Shown here in pieces: positions 1-5,978 of a stretch of 6,028 bases of DNA. The position numbers and the translations under genes were made by a program. Origin of the DNA: JAXJQF01 sp036311285 (GTDB lineage: Bacteria > Pseudomonadota > Gammaproteobacteria > Enterobacterales > Succinivibrionaceae); NCBI GenBank assembly GCA_036311285.1, contig JAXJQF010000126.1, positions 1 through 6,028 on the forward strand, in the 5' to 3' direction. The notes under the pieces were generated by a model. It made no database searches, was not told the origin of the DNA, and worked only from the letters and a program-made list of their open reading frames with translations. Numbering within the stretch: position 1 is the stretch's first letter; the number at the start of each line of letters is the position of its first letter.

Positions 1-2
1 AT

Positions 3-31
3 ATTATATCATATACACGACGTATACACAA
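3..31 (-). promoter_or_regulatory. Leftward extended -10 promoter at window edge
   Basis: Read on the minus strand, positions 8-3 are a perfect TATAAT, preceded by TG one base away (TGATATAAT), which is the extended -10 form. A weak -35 match, TTGTGT (31-26), lies at exactly 17 bp. Transcription would run left, out of the window, so this is probably the promoter of an unseen leftward gene. The spacer and -35 contain two copies of GTGTATA 11 bp apart. The motif match is seen directly; promoter activity is inferred, and AT-rich DNA gives such matches fairly often. Confidence 0.4.
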
Positions 32-44
32 CATATATTTTAAT

Positions 45-71
45 AAAAAACCTTATGAAAATCATAAGGTT
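45..71 (-). terminator. Leftward intrinsic terminator
   Basis: AACCTTATGA (49-58) and TCATAAGGTT (62-71) form a perfect 10-bp stem with a 3-nt loop. On the minus strand the stem runs straight into a T-run (six consecutive A on the plus strand, 45-50), which is the layout of a Rho-independent terminator for leftward transcription. The plus strand has no T-run after the stem. Because sppA already has its own terminator at 315-338, this one either catches read-through or ends a separate leftward transcript starting between the two. Confidence 0.6.
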
Positions 72-85
72 CAGGGACAAAATTT

Positions 86-157
86 ATGTTTAACTATCAA
101 ACTCGGGAGAGTGTCATTAATCAGTTTTTTGGGAGTGACATAAAATTCGTTTTATAA
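86..157 (+). CDS. Doubtful 23-aa ORF
   Basis: ATG at 86 opens a 23-codon frame starting MFNYQTRESV and ending at TAA 155-157. An AGGGA (73-77) sits 8 bases before the ATG, a reasonable ribosome binding site. The frame overlaps the first arm and loop of the inverted repeat at 134-170, and the stem at 49-71 lies just upstream. No promoter on the plus strand stands out. I recognise no family. It may be a chance frame or the decayed end of a mobile-element gene, and it is listed mainly because it has a Shine-Dalgarno-like sequence. Confidence 0.1.
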   Translation: MFNYQTRESVINQFFGSDIKFVL

Positions 158-179
158 ATTTTATGTCACTTTCTTTTTC
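134..179 (+). terminator. Perfect 14-bp inverted repeat with T-rich tail
   Basis: AGTGACATAAAATT (134-147) and AATTTTATGTCACT (157-170) pair perfectly around a 9-nt loop. The plus strand continues TTCTTTTTC (171-179), so rightward RNA would have a long hairpin followed by a T-rich tail, resembling an intrinsic terminator. The stem is AT-rich, with only four G-C pairs, and no clear rightward gene ends here. It could instead be an operator, an internal hairpin of a leftward RNA, or paired ends of a lost insertion sequence. The structure is certain; the function is not. Confidence 0.4.
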
Positions 180-181
180 AA

Positions 182-215
182 TCAATTAAGTTAATTGAAA
201 TTGATAATAATCAAT
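182..215. repeat. Two short adjacent palindromes
   Basis: TCAATTAA and TTAATTGA (182-189, 191-198) form an 8-bp dyad around a single G. ATTGAT and ATCAAT (200-205, 210-215) form a second dyad with 4 bases between. Two adjacent short dyads can be operator sites, and the second slightly resembles a Fur-type sequence, but the match is poor. Nothing else is evident between 216 and 314 except the possible minus-strand promoter at 246-275. Confidence 0.2.
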
Positions 216-305
216 GGAACATGTGTTATGTAAGGTTATCGTAAAATAATAATAGTTGTGTAATTCTTTAGACAATATGTTTTAATGAATTTACAAATTC
301 TTTGT

Positions 306-338
306 TTATAAAACAAAAAGCTCCCTTTGGAGCTTTTT
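306..338 (-). terminator. Intrinsic terminator of sppA
   Basis: AAAAAGCTCC (315-324) and GGAGCTTTTT (329-338) form a perfect 10-bp stem around a 4-nt loop. On the minus strand the stem ends in TTTTT and continues GTTTTATAAAC, a clear Rho-independent terminator about 85 bp after the sppA stop codon. The plus strand also ends in TTTTT, so it may work in both directions. It is the first hairpin with a T-run downstream of sppA and is therefore taken as its transcript end. Confidence 0.75.
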
Positions 339-372
339 AGTTAATTAGGGTAGAACTTTCGTTCTTGTTACT

Positions 373-406
373 GTTAGATAGTTAATATGACAATTAACTA
401 TCTAAC
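373..406. repeat. Perfect 14-bp inverted repeat after sppA
   Basis: GTTAGATAGTTAAT (373-386) and ATTAACTATCTAAC (393-406) pair perfectly around a 6-nt loop. The repeat begins 15 bases after the sppA stop codon. On the minus strand no T-run follows, so it is not a standard intrinsic terminator; the real terminator is further on at 315-338. It would form a hairpin in the sppA 3' untranslated region and might protect the RNA from 3' exonucleases, or it may be a protein-binding dyad. The structure is seen; the role is inferred. Confidence 0.5.
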
Positions 407-421
407 ATAATTTTCTTAGCC

Positions 422-2344
422 TTATTTTGCTTCAGTTACAACTAAAGGCATAAAGCTTTTAATTTCAGTTTTTGTATTTGCTTTGTGCTTAGGTAACAGT
501 GCTTTGATATTTGAGTTGTCTTGTAGCATGTTAAATAATTCTAAAGCAACGTTTTGGTTAAACTTAGCCATAGCTTTTACAAACATTTTACTAAAGTTTC
601 CTAAGTTGTTTTTTTCTTTAGGAAGGCGGTATTTAATAATATAAGTTGAATCGCTATGAATAAGATTCTTAAGATCAGCGAAAGCCTTATTAAAATCACC
701 TAATTCGTCAACAAGGTGTTTTTTAATTGCCTGACTACCTGTGTAAATTCTACCTTGAGCGATTTGATTTACGATATCCATTTTTATCTTTCGGTCTTCT
801 GATACGTAATTTTTAAAGAGCTCATAAGTATTATCAATATGTAGTTGTATTGCTTTTGCTTCGTTTTCAGTTTGTTTTGATAAAATTGAACGATTTGCAT
901 TGTTGTTGGTAGTTACACCATCTGTTGTAATACCATATTTGTTAGCCATTTTCTCAAAAGAAGGTGATAATGCAAATACTCCAATAGAGCCAGTAATTGT
1001 AGAAGGGTGAGCTACAATTGAATCAGCAAGAGATGAAATCCAATAACCACCTGAAGCTGTTGTTCCTGTCATATAAGCAACAATTTTCTTACCTGATTTC
1101 TTATAGTCAACTAAGGCTCTTCTGATTTCTTCAGAAGCAGTAACACTTCCACCAGGTGTGTTAAGGTATAAAATAATACCTTTTGATTTCTTACTGTGTT
1201 GAGACTTTTTAATTAATGGAACAATGTTTTCAGGTGAGAAACTTGTTATGTCTTCAGCTATATCTGTTATTTCACCAATACCAAAAATTACGTCAACGTT
1301 AGCTTCTTTTTGGTTGAAAGTCTTTCTCTTGTTTTTGGTCTTTTTAAGGTATGTTAGATAATCAATACTATTTGTTTTTTTTAGGTTGATATCTTCAAGT
1401 GTCTTATGATTATTGTTATCAACAACAATATTTCTGTCTTTTTCAAATTTACTTATAAACTCTTCTTTGCTAACACAGAAGTCAACAAATCCAAGTTCTT
1501 TGGCTAAATTACATTCTGTTTTATATTTAGCAAGGTTGTTTAAGTACGCTTCACTTGCATATAATACTTCATCTAAATTAACGTTAGGTTTGTTCGAAGT
1601 AACAATTTCCTTGTATTGACTCCAAATTGTATTAACAATTTCTTGATATTCTTTTTTAACATGTTCGCTCATGTTTGTTCTAATGAATGGTTCAATAGCA
1701 CTTTTATGGGTTCCAGCTTTAGGTGTGTAGACAGTAACACCTAAGTTGTCTAAAAGTTCTTTGAAATAAATATTTTCAATTGTTAAACCATTGATTGTGA
1801 AACTTCCCATCGGGTCTAGATAGATGTTATTGGCATAACTTGCTAAAGCGTATTTTGCTTGAGAGTAAGACTTTGAGTAGAAGCTTACTTTTTTACCTTG
1901 TTCGGTAAAAGTCTTTAAACTATTACCAATTGTTTCAACTTGGTCTAGTCTTATATTGGATAAGTTTGAAGCATCAATAATTATGTGGTTGATAGGAGAG
2001 TCACCATTTGTGGCATATTTAATAGAATTAACAATATCTCTAATAAATGTGTGTTCTATTTTTTCTCCTGTCAGTATTTCAACGATTTCATCAGCTGATG
2101 CATTGTAGCGAGGGGTATCAGCTACAGAACCTGCAAATTTGATGATCATTACTGATTTCTTTGATAAATCAATTTCTTTTTCGTTATCACTTACTTGTGA
2201 AATTACAGCTGAAATAATACCAATAATCACTCCAAAAAATAAAATGATTAAAAATAAACTGTTTATAAAGAAATTTCTAAAATAGGTAATAAACCCACCA
2301 ATTTTATCTAAATAGAAAAAAATGTTTTTTGGTTTTCTGTTCAT
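422..2344 (-). CDS. sppA: Signal peptide peptidase SppA, long (67K) type
   Basis: Membrane-bound serine protease that degrades signal peptides after their release from preproteins. It is anchored in the inner membrane with its catalytic part in the periplasm. At 640 aa it is slightly longer than E. coli SppA (618 aa). Residues about 27-49 form one hydrophobic transmembrane segment after a basic N-terminus. The long form has two related halves: the first carries the catalytic lysine, here Lys214 in GTHKSAIEPF, and the second carries the nucleophile, here Ser431 in TTASGGYW. LNTPGGSVTASE (394-405) and TGSIGVF (451-457) are the other family landmarks. Both residues of the Ser-Lys dyad are present and the frame is unbroken. 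The ATG at 2344-2342 is chosen because later starts would lose the anchor; its ribosome binding site is weak (AAGAAG about 10 bases upstream). It is transcribed alone and diverges from guaB. Confidence 0.96.
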   Translation of the reverse strand: MNRKPKNIFFYLDKIGGFITYFRNFFINSLFLIILFFGVIIGIISAVISQVSDNEKEIDLSKKSVMIIKFAGSVADTPRYNASADEIVEILTGEKIEHTFIRDIVNSIKYATNGDSPINHIIIDASNLSNIRLDQVETIGNSLKTFTEQGKKVSFYSKSYSQAKYALASYANNIYLDPMGSFTINGLTIENIYFKELLDNLGVTVYTPKAGTHKSAIEPFIRTNMSEHVKKEYQEIVNTIWSQYKEIVTSNKPNVNLDEVLYASEAYLNNLAKYKTECNLAKELGFVDFCVSKEEFISKFEKDRNIVVDNNNHKTLEDINLKKTNSIDYLTYLKKTKNKRKTFNQKEANVDVIFGIGEITDIAEDITSFSPENIVPLIKKSQHSKKSKGIILYLNTPGGSVTASEEIRRALVDYKKSGKKIVAYMTGTTASGGYWISSLADSIVAHPSTITGSIGVFALSPSFEKMANKYGITTDGVTTNNNANRSILSKQTENEAKAIQLHIDNTYELFKNYVSEDRKIKMDIVNQIAQGRIYTGSQAIKKHLVDELGDFNKAFADLKNLIHSDSTYIIKYRLPKEKNNLGNFSKMFVKAMAKFNQNVALELFNMLQDNSNIKALLPKHKANTKTEIKSFMPLVVTEAK

Positions 2345-2392
2345 CTTGTTTATACTTCTTATTTATCTCGTTTTGTATAAAAAAAACTTAAA

Positions 2393-2410
2393 TGTGATTT
2401 TAATTTCACA
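2393..2410. promoter_or_regulatory. CRP-like dyad with 8-bp spacer
   Basis: TGTGA (2393-2397) and TCACA (2406-2410) are the two half-sites recognised by CRP, but they are 8 bp apart rather than the usual 6, which in known systems lowers CRP affinity. The dyad centre lies 57 bp before the sppA start codon and about 190 bp upstream of the expected guaB transcript start, so regulation of sppA is the more natural reading. The half-sites are seen; binding is inferred. Confidence 0.3.
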
Positions 2411-2558
2411 ACACTTAATTAACTTGTTGTAATTTAATTTGTTAAATAATTCATCTCTTTATTATTAGAAATTATCAAGATAATTTTGTATAAATACATT
2501 AATTTTTTAAAAAGGTTGTAAAGATTTTTATAAATTCGTGATTATGATAAAGTTTTTC

Positions 2559-2587
2559 TTTACCAAACAAAAAAAAATCTATATAAT
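2559..2587 (+). promoter_or_regulatory. Promoter of guaBA
   Basis: TTTACC (2559-2564) and a perfect TATAAT (2582-2587) are separated by exactly 17 bp, giving a good sigma-70-type promoter pointing at guaB. The transcript should start near 2593-2596 and have a leader of about 42 nt. The spacer is rich in A, and AT-rich DNA upstream (2501-2558) could serve as an UP element. In E. coli the guaBA promoter responds to PurR, CRP and growth rate; no full PurR palindrome is visible here. Confidence 0.75.
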
Positions 2588-2625
2588 GCAATCGCAAAAT
2601 ACCCATTAAACTTAATTTGATGCGC

Positions 2626-2630
2626 GAGGT
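2626..2630 (+). promoter_or_regulatory. Ribosome binding site of guaB
   Basis: GAGGT lies 6 bases before the ATG at 2637, a strong Shine-Dalgarno match at a suitable distance. It confirms this start, which also gives the conserved N-terminus MLRIAQEALTFDDVLL. Confidence 0.8.
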
Positions 2631-2636
2631 TTTGCC

Positions 2637-4097
2637 ATGTTAAGAATTGCTCAAGAAGCATTAACATTCGATGATGTGTTGTTAGTTCCAGCTCATTCTA
2701 CAGTTCTACCAAATACAGCTGATTTAAGAACTCAGCTTACTTCAAATATTACGTTAAATATACCGATGGTTTCTGCTGCTATGGATACAGTAACAGAATC
2801 TAAATTAGCTATTGCATTGGCACAAGAAGGTGGCGTTGGTTTTATCCACAAGAATATGTCAATTGAAAAGCAAGCAGAAGAAGTTCGTAAAGTTAAGAAG
2901 TTCGAAAGTGGTATTGTTTTAGACCCAGTAACAGTTCGCCCAGAAAATACATTAGCAGATATTGTTGCTTTAACTAATAAGCATGGTTTTGCTGGTTTCC
3001 CTGTAATTGATGATAAGGGTGAATTAGTTGGTATTATCACTGGTCGTGACGTTCGTTTCGTAACTGATTTAAGTAAGAAAGTATATGAAATCATGACACC
3101 AAAGGATAAGTTGGTAACATGTTATGAAAATGCTTCACGTGAACAAGTTCAAGCTTTAATGCAAGAAAACAGAATTGAAAAGGTTTTAGTTGTTGAAGAT
3201 GGTTTCCACTTAAAGGGAATGATTACTGTTAAGGATTTCCAAAAGGCTGAAAGTAAACCAAATGCATGTAAGGATGCTATGGGCAGATTACGTTGCGGTG
3301 CTGCAGTAGGTGCAGGCGCGGGCAATGAAGAAAGAGTTAAGGCTCTTGTTGAAGCTGGTGTAGACGTGTTATTAATCGATTCTTCTCACGGTCATTCTCA
3401 AGGTGTATTAGATCGTATCAAGGCAACTCGTCAAGCTTACCCTCACATCGACATTGTTGCAGGTAACATTGCTACAGCTGAAGGTGCTATTGCTGTTGCT
3501 GAAGCAGGTGCAAGCACTGTTAAGGTTGGTATTGGTCCAGGTTCTATTTGTACTACAAGAATCGTAACTGGTTGTGGTGTTCCACAAGTTACAGCTGTAT
3601 CTGACGCAGTAGATGCATTAAAGGGCTCTGATAAGAAGGTTATCGCTGATGGTGGTATTCGTTTCTCTGGTGATATAGCGAAGGCAATTGCAGCAGGTGC
3701 TAACTTAGTAATGGTTGGTTCTATGTTTGCTGGTACAGAAGAAGCTCCAGGTGAAGTTGAATTATATCAAGGTCGTTCATTTAAGTCATACAGAGGTATG
3801 GGTTCATTAGGTGCTATGTCTAAGGGCTCGGCTGATAGATACTTCCAAACAGATAATGCTGCAGATAAGTTAGTTCCAGAAGGAATTGAAGCACGTGTTC
3901 CATATAAGGGTCACTTAAAGCATATCGTTCACCAACAAATGGGTGGTTTACGTTCTGCAATGGGTTTAACAGGCTGTGCAACAATTGATGAACTAAGAAC
4001 TAAGGCTCAATTTGTAAGAATTACTGGTGCTGGTATTAAAGAATCACACGTTCACGATGTGACTATTACTAAAGAAGCTCCAAACTATCGTGTTTAA
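2637..4097 (+). CDS. guaB: IMP dehydrogenase
   Basis: Cytosolic enzyme that oxidises IMP to XMP with NAD+, the first committed step of guanine nucleotide synthesis. The protein has 486 aa (E. coli, 488). A TIM-barrel catalytic domain is interrupted by two CBS domains at about residues 93-203, which in this family bind adenine and guanine nucleotides and tune activity. The catalytic loop GIGPGSICTTR (298-308) places the nucleophile at Cys305. ADGGIRFSGD (337-346) binds the IMP phosphate, and the mobile flap carries Arg401-Tyr402 in GSADRYFQ. The C-terminus KEAPNYRV is the usual one. All key residues are present and the frame is intact. It is the first gene of the guaBA operon, with a strong Shine-Dalgarno and its own promoter. 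Compared with E. coli as remembered, two extra cysteines (Cys220 and Cys313) replace valines. Confidence 0.98.
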   Translation: MLRIAQEALTFDDVLLVPAHSTVLPNTADLRTQLTSNITLNIPMVSAAMDTVTESKLAIALAQEGGVGFIHKNMSIEKQAEEVRKVKKFESGIVLDPVTVRPENTLADIVALTNKHGFAGFPVIDDKGELVGIITGRDVRFVTDLSKKVYEIMTPKDKLVTCYENASREQVQALMQENRIEKVLVVEDGFHLKGMITVKDFQKAESKPNACKDAMGRLRCGAAVGAGAGNEERVKALVEAGVDVLLIDSSHGHSQGVLDRIKATRQAYPHIDIVAGNIATAEGAIAVAEAGASTVKVGIGPGSICTTRIVTGCGVPQVTAVSDAVDALKGSDKKVIADGGIRFSGDIAKAIAAGANLVMVGSMFAGTEEAPGEVELYQGRSFKSYRGMGSLGAMSKGSADRYFQTDNAADKLVPEGIEARVPYKGHLKHIVHQQMGGLRSAMGLTGCATIDELRTKAQFVRITGAGIKESHVHDVTITKEAPNYRV

Positions 4098-4109
4098 TCA
4101 TTAATAATT

Positions 4110-4138
4110 TTAAGCCGTGAGTTTTTACTCCGGCTTAA
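4110..4138 (+). terminator. Hairpin between guaB and guaA
   Basis: TTAAGCCG (4110-4117) pairs with CGGCTTAA (4131-4138), and inside it GAGT (4119-4122) pairs with ACTC (4127-4130) around a TTTT loop, leaving one bulged T. The result is a 12-bp stem that begins 13 nt after the guaB stop. What follows is TTTAATTTAGG, T-rich but broken by A pairs, so termination would be partial at best. It may set the guaB to guaA expression ratio or protect the upstream RNA. The guaA Shine-Dalgarno starts only 8 bases after the stem, so an effect on guaA translation is also possible. Confidence 0.5.
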
Positions 4139-4146
4139 TTTAATTT

Positions 4147-4150
4147 AGGA
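4147..4150 (+). promoter_or_regulatory. Ribosome binding site deciding the guaA start
   Basis: AGGA lies 7 bases before the ATG at 4158. An in-frame TTG at 4152 is only 1 base away from it, too close to be served by the same site. The ATG at 4158 also gives MSELNIHKEKILILDFGSQ, which lines up with the N-terminus of the family. The ATG start is therefore preferred over the TTG. Confidence 0.75.
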
Positions 4151-4157
4151 ATTGTTA

Positions 4158-5738
4158 ATGTCAGAATTAAATATTCATAAAGAGAAAATCTTAATTTTAG
4201 ATTTCGGTTCACAAGTAACTCAGTTAATAGCAAGACGCGTTCGTGAAATCGGCGTTTATTGTGAATTATGGGCTTGGGACGTAACTAAGGAACAAATTCA
4301 AGAATTTGCTCCTAACGGTATCATTTTATCAGGTGGTCCTGAATCTGTAACAGAATCAGGTTCTCCAAGAGCTCCAGAATACGTATTTGAAGCAGGTGTA
4401 CCTGTTTTAGGTATTTGTTATGGTATGCAAACAATGTCAGAACAATTAGGTGGAAAAGTACAAGGTTCTGATAAGAGAGAATTTGGTTACGCTGCTGTAG
4501 ATTTAGATAATGTTGAAAATGCGTTATTTAAAGACATTATCGACAAAGTTGATAATGGTGTTAATCAATTAGAAGTATGGATGAGCCATGGTGATAAGGT
4601 TACAGAAGTTCCTAATGGTTTTGAAGTAAGTGCTCATACAGATAGTTGCCCAATTGCAGCAATTGTTAACAATGATAAGAAGTTCTATGGTGTTCAATTC
4701 CACCCTGAAGTAACTCATACTAAGAGTGGAGCGAAGATGTTAGAAAACTTCGTAAAGGGAATTTGTGGTTTAGAGGGAATGTGGACACCTTCTACAATCA
4801 TTGATGATGCTGTAGCTAAGATTAAGGCTAAAGTTGGAAATAACAAGGTTATGTTAGGTTTGTCAGGTGGTGTTGATTCATCTGTTACAGCTTTATTATT
4901 ACATAAAGCTATTGGAGATAACTTAACTTGTGTGTTTGTAGACAATGGTTTATTAAGATTAAATGAAGGTAACCAAGTACGTGAAATGTTTGGTGATAAG
5001 TTTGGTCTTAATATTGTATATGTTGATGCTGAAGATAGATTCTTAGATGCATTAAAGGGTATAAGCGATCCTGAAGCTAAGCGTAAGACTATTGGTAGAG
5101 TGTTTATCGATGTATTTGCTGACGAAGCTCGTAAATTATCAGACGTTAAGTTCTTAGCTCAAGGTACAATTTACCCAGATGTAATTGAATCAGCAGCTTC
5201 TAAGACAGGTAAGGCTCATGTAATTAAGTCTCACCACAACGTTGGTGGTTTACCAGATGACTTAAAGTTTGAGTTAGTTGAACCTTTAAGAGAATTATTT
5301 AAGGATGAAGTACGTAAAGTAGGCTTAGCTTTAGGCTTACCATACGACATGTTATATCGTCATCCATTCCCTGGTCCAGGTTTAGGTGTTCGTGTTCTTG
5401 GTGAAATCAAGAAGGAATACTGTGATTTATTACGTCAAGCTGATGCAATCTTTATTGAAGAGTTATACAAGGCAGAATGGTACCACAAGGTATCTCAAGC
5501 GTTTGTAGTATTCTTACCAGTTCGTTCAGTAGGTGTAATGGGTGATGGTCGTAAGTATGATTATGTTGTTTCATTACGTGCAGTAGAAACAATCGACTTC
5601 ATGACAGCTCATTGGGCTGAATTACCTTATGATTTATTAGGAAAGGTTTCAAATAGAATTATTAATGAAATCAATGGTATTAGTAGAGTAGTTTATGATA
5701 TCTCAGGTAAACCACCTGCAACTATTGAATGGGAATAA
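4158..5738 (+). CDS. guaA: GMP synthase (glutamine-hydrolysing)
   Basis: Cytosolic enzyme that converts XMP to GMP using ATP and ammonia from glutamine; it follows GuaB in the pathway. The 526-aa length matches the usual 525. The N-terminal class I glutamine amidotransferase domain (about 1-207) has its nucleophile Cys87 in GICYGM and the partners His182 and Glu184 in FHPEV. The ATP pyrophosphatase domain follows, with the P-loop SGGVDSS (236-242). The C-terminal dimerisation domain contains RHPFPGPGLGVRVLGE (401-416) and ends in the standard PPATIEWE. The frame is intact and no key residue is missing. It sits 60 bp after guaB with no evident promoter of its own, so it is read from the guaB promoter through the intergenic hairpin, and a terminator follows. 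The start is set at ATG 4158 on ribosome binding site spacing. Confidence 0.98.
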   Translation: MSELNIHKEKILILDFGSQVTQLIARRVREIGVYCELWAWDVTKEQIQEFAPNGIILSGGPESVTESGSPRAPEYVFEAGVPVLGICYGMQTMSEQLGGKVQGSDKREFGYAAVDLDNVENALFKDIIDKVDNGVNQLEVWMSHGDKVTEVPNGFEVSAHTDSCPIAAIVNNDKKFYGVQFHPEVTHTKSGAKMLENFVKGICGLEGMWTPSTIIDDAVAKIKAKVGNNKVMLGLSGGVDSSVTALLLHKAIGDNLTCVFVDNGLLRLNEGNQVREMFGDKFGLNIVYVDAEDRFLDALKGISDPEAKRKTIGRVFIDVFADEARKLSDVKFLAQGTIYPDVIESAASKTGKAHVIKSHHNVGGLPDDLKFELVEPLRELFKDEVRKVGLALGLPYDMLYRHPFPGPGLGVRVLGEIKKEYCDLLRQADAIFIEELYKAEWYHKVSQAFVVFLPVRSVGVMGDGRKYDYVVSLRAVETIDFMTAHWAELPYDLLGKVSNRIINEINGISRVVYDISGKPPATIEWE

Positions 5739-5769
5739 TATAGAAGAACCTATGTAAAATATTGTCTAA

Positions 5770-5808
5770 AAGCCGTAATCTTATCTAGCATTACGGCTTA
5801 TTTTATTG
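5770..5808 (+). terminator. Intrinsic terminator of guaBA
   Basis: AAGCCGTAAT (5770-5779) and ATTACGGCTT (5790-5799) form a perfect 10-bp stem around a 10-nt loop, followed by ATTTTATT. It begins about 30 bp after the guaA stop and fits a Rho-independent terminator ending the operon. On the minus strand the stem is followed by TTTAG, so weak action in that direction is possible. The stem base AAGCCG/CGGCTT is the same as in the hairpin between guaB and guaA. Confidence 0.75.
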
Positions 5809-5914
5809 ACTATATTTAGAGAAATTGTAGATATGTTATCTCCACCATATTAAAAAATAAATTTTTTAGTAAAATAGACTTATTTACAATTATTTGACTT
5901 AATAGTAAATTGCG

Positions 5915-5943
5915 TTGATTTTTAGTTAGGAATTTGATAAAAT
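5915..5943 (+). promoter_or_regulatory. Promoter of the right-edge gene
   Basis: TTGATT (5915-5920) and TAAAAT (5938-5943) are separated by exactly 17 bp. TG at 5935-5936 gives the extended -10 form TGATAAAAT. The expected transcript starts near 5950, leaving a leader of about 29 nt before the ATG at 5979. The rest of 5809-5914 is AT-rich and holds no gene; TAAAAAATAAATTTTTTA (5851-5868) is an AT-only dyad of doubtful meaning. Confidence 0.6.
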
Positions 5944-5978
5944 AACATTAGCTTAATAGAAGAGAGGAACGATAATTT

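Larger units (their letters stand above)
45..240 (-). ncRNA. Possible leftward non-coding transcript
   Basis: A possible minus-strand promoter (TTGTCT at 275-270, 18-bp spacer, TATTAT at 251-246) lies about 195 nt before the leftward terminator at 49-71. No open reading frame of useful length with a ribosome binding site is visible on the minus strand between them, so a product would be a small RNA. It would contain a perfect 14-bp hairpin (170-134) in its middle and the terminator hairpin at its 3' end. The stems are seen directly. The transcript itself is inference from a moderate promoter match. I recognise no known RNA family. An old mobile-element remnant would be an alternative explanation for this stretch. 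Confidence 0.17.
2345..2636. promoter_or_regulatory. Divergent sppA-guaB regulatory region
   Basis: This 292-bp gap separates the two divergent start codons and holds no gene. The guaB side has a clear promoter (2559-2587). The sppA side is less clear: the best leftward -10 is TATACA (2379-2374), just upstream of the start, but no good -35 lies at the right distance, so the sppA promoter is unresolved. Long A and T tracts (2380-2386, 2501-2513, 2571-2577) could bend DNA or act as UP elements. No riboswitch fold or clear PurR operator pair was found by eye. Confidence 0.5.

Noticed and set aside
200..215. Fur-box-like sequence ATTGATAATAATCAAT
   Set aside because: The match to the Fur consensus is poor, such sequences are common in AT-rich DNA, and no iron-related gene is adjacent.
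267..278. TTTAGACAATAT occurs here and inverted at 5759-5770
   Set aside because: A 12-bp exact match between two AT-rich stretches in 6 kb is expected by chance, and the flanks do not extend the match.
1413..1619. Open frame of 68 codons on the plus strand
   Set aside because: It lies wholly inside sppA on the opposite strand, matches no family, and has no supporting context; sppA is clearly the real gene.
2588..2625. Possible PurR operator or riboswitch in the guaB leader
   Set aside because: TCGCAAAAT resembles one PurR half-site, but no symmetric second half is present at the right spacing, and the 42-nt leader is too short for a known purine riboswitch.
2732..3094. Open frame of 120 codons on the minus strand within guaB
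   Set aside because: It is antisense to a highly conserved guaB coding region and has no recognisable motif; a shadow frame.
4152..4157. TTG start for guaA two codons upstream of the ATG
   Set aside because: The AGGA Shine-Dalgarno would be 1 base from the TTG, while the ATG at 4158 has 7-base spacing and gives the conserved N-terminus.
4715..4945. Open frame of 76 codons on the minus strand within guaA
   Set aside because: It is antisense to the conserved guaA core, including the P-loop region; a shadow frame.
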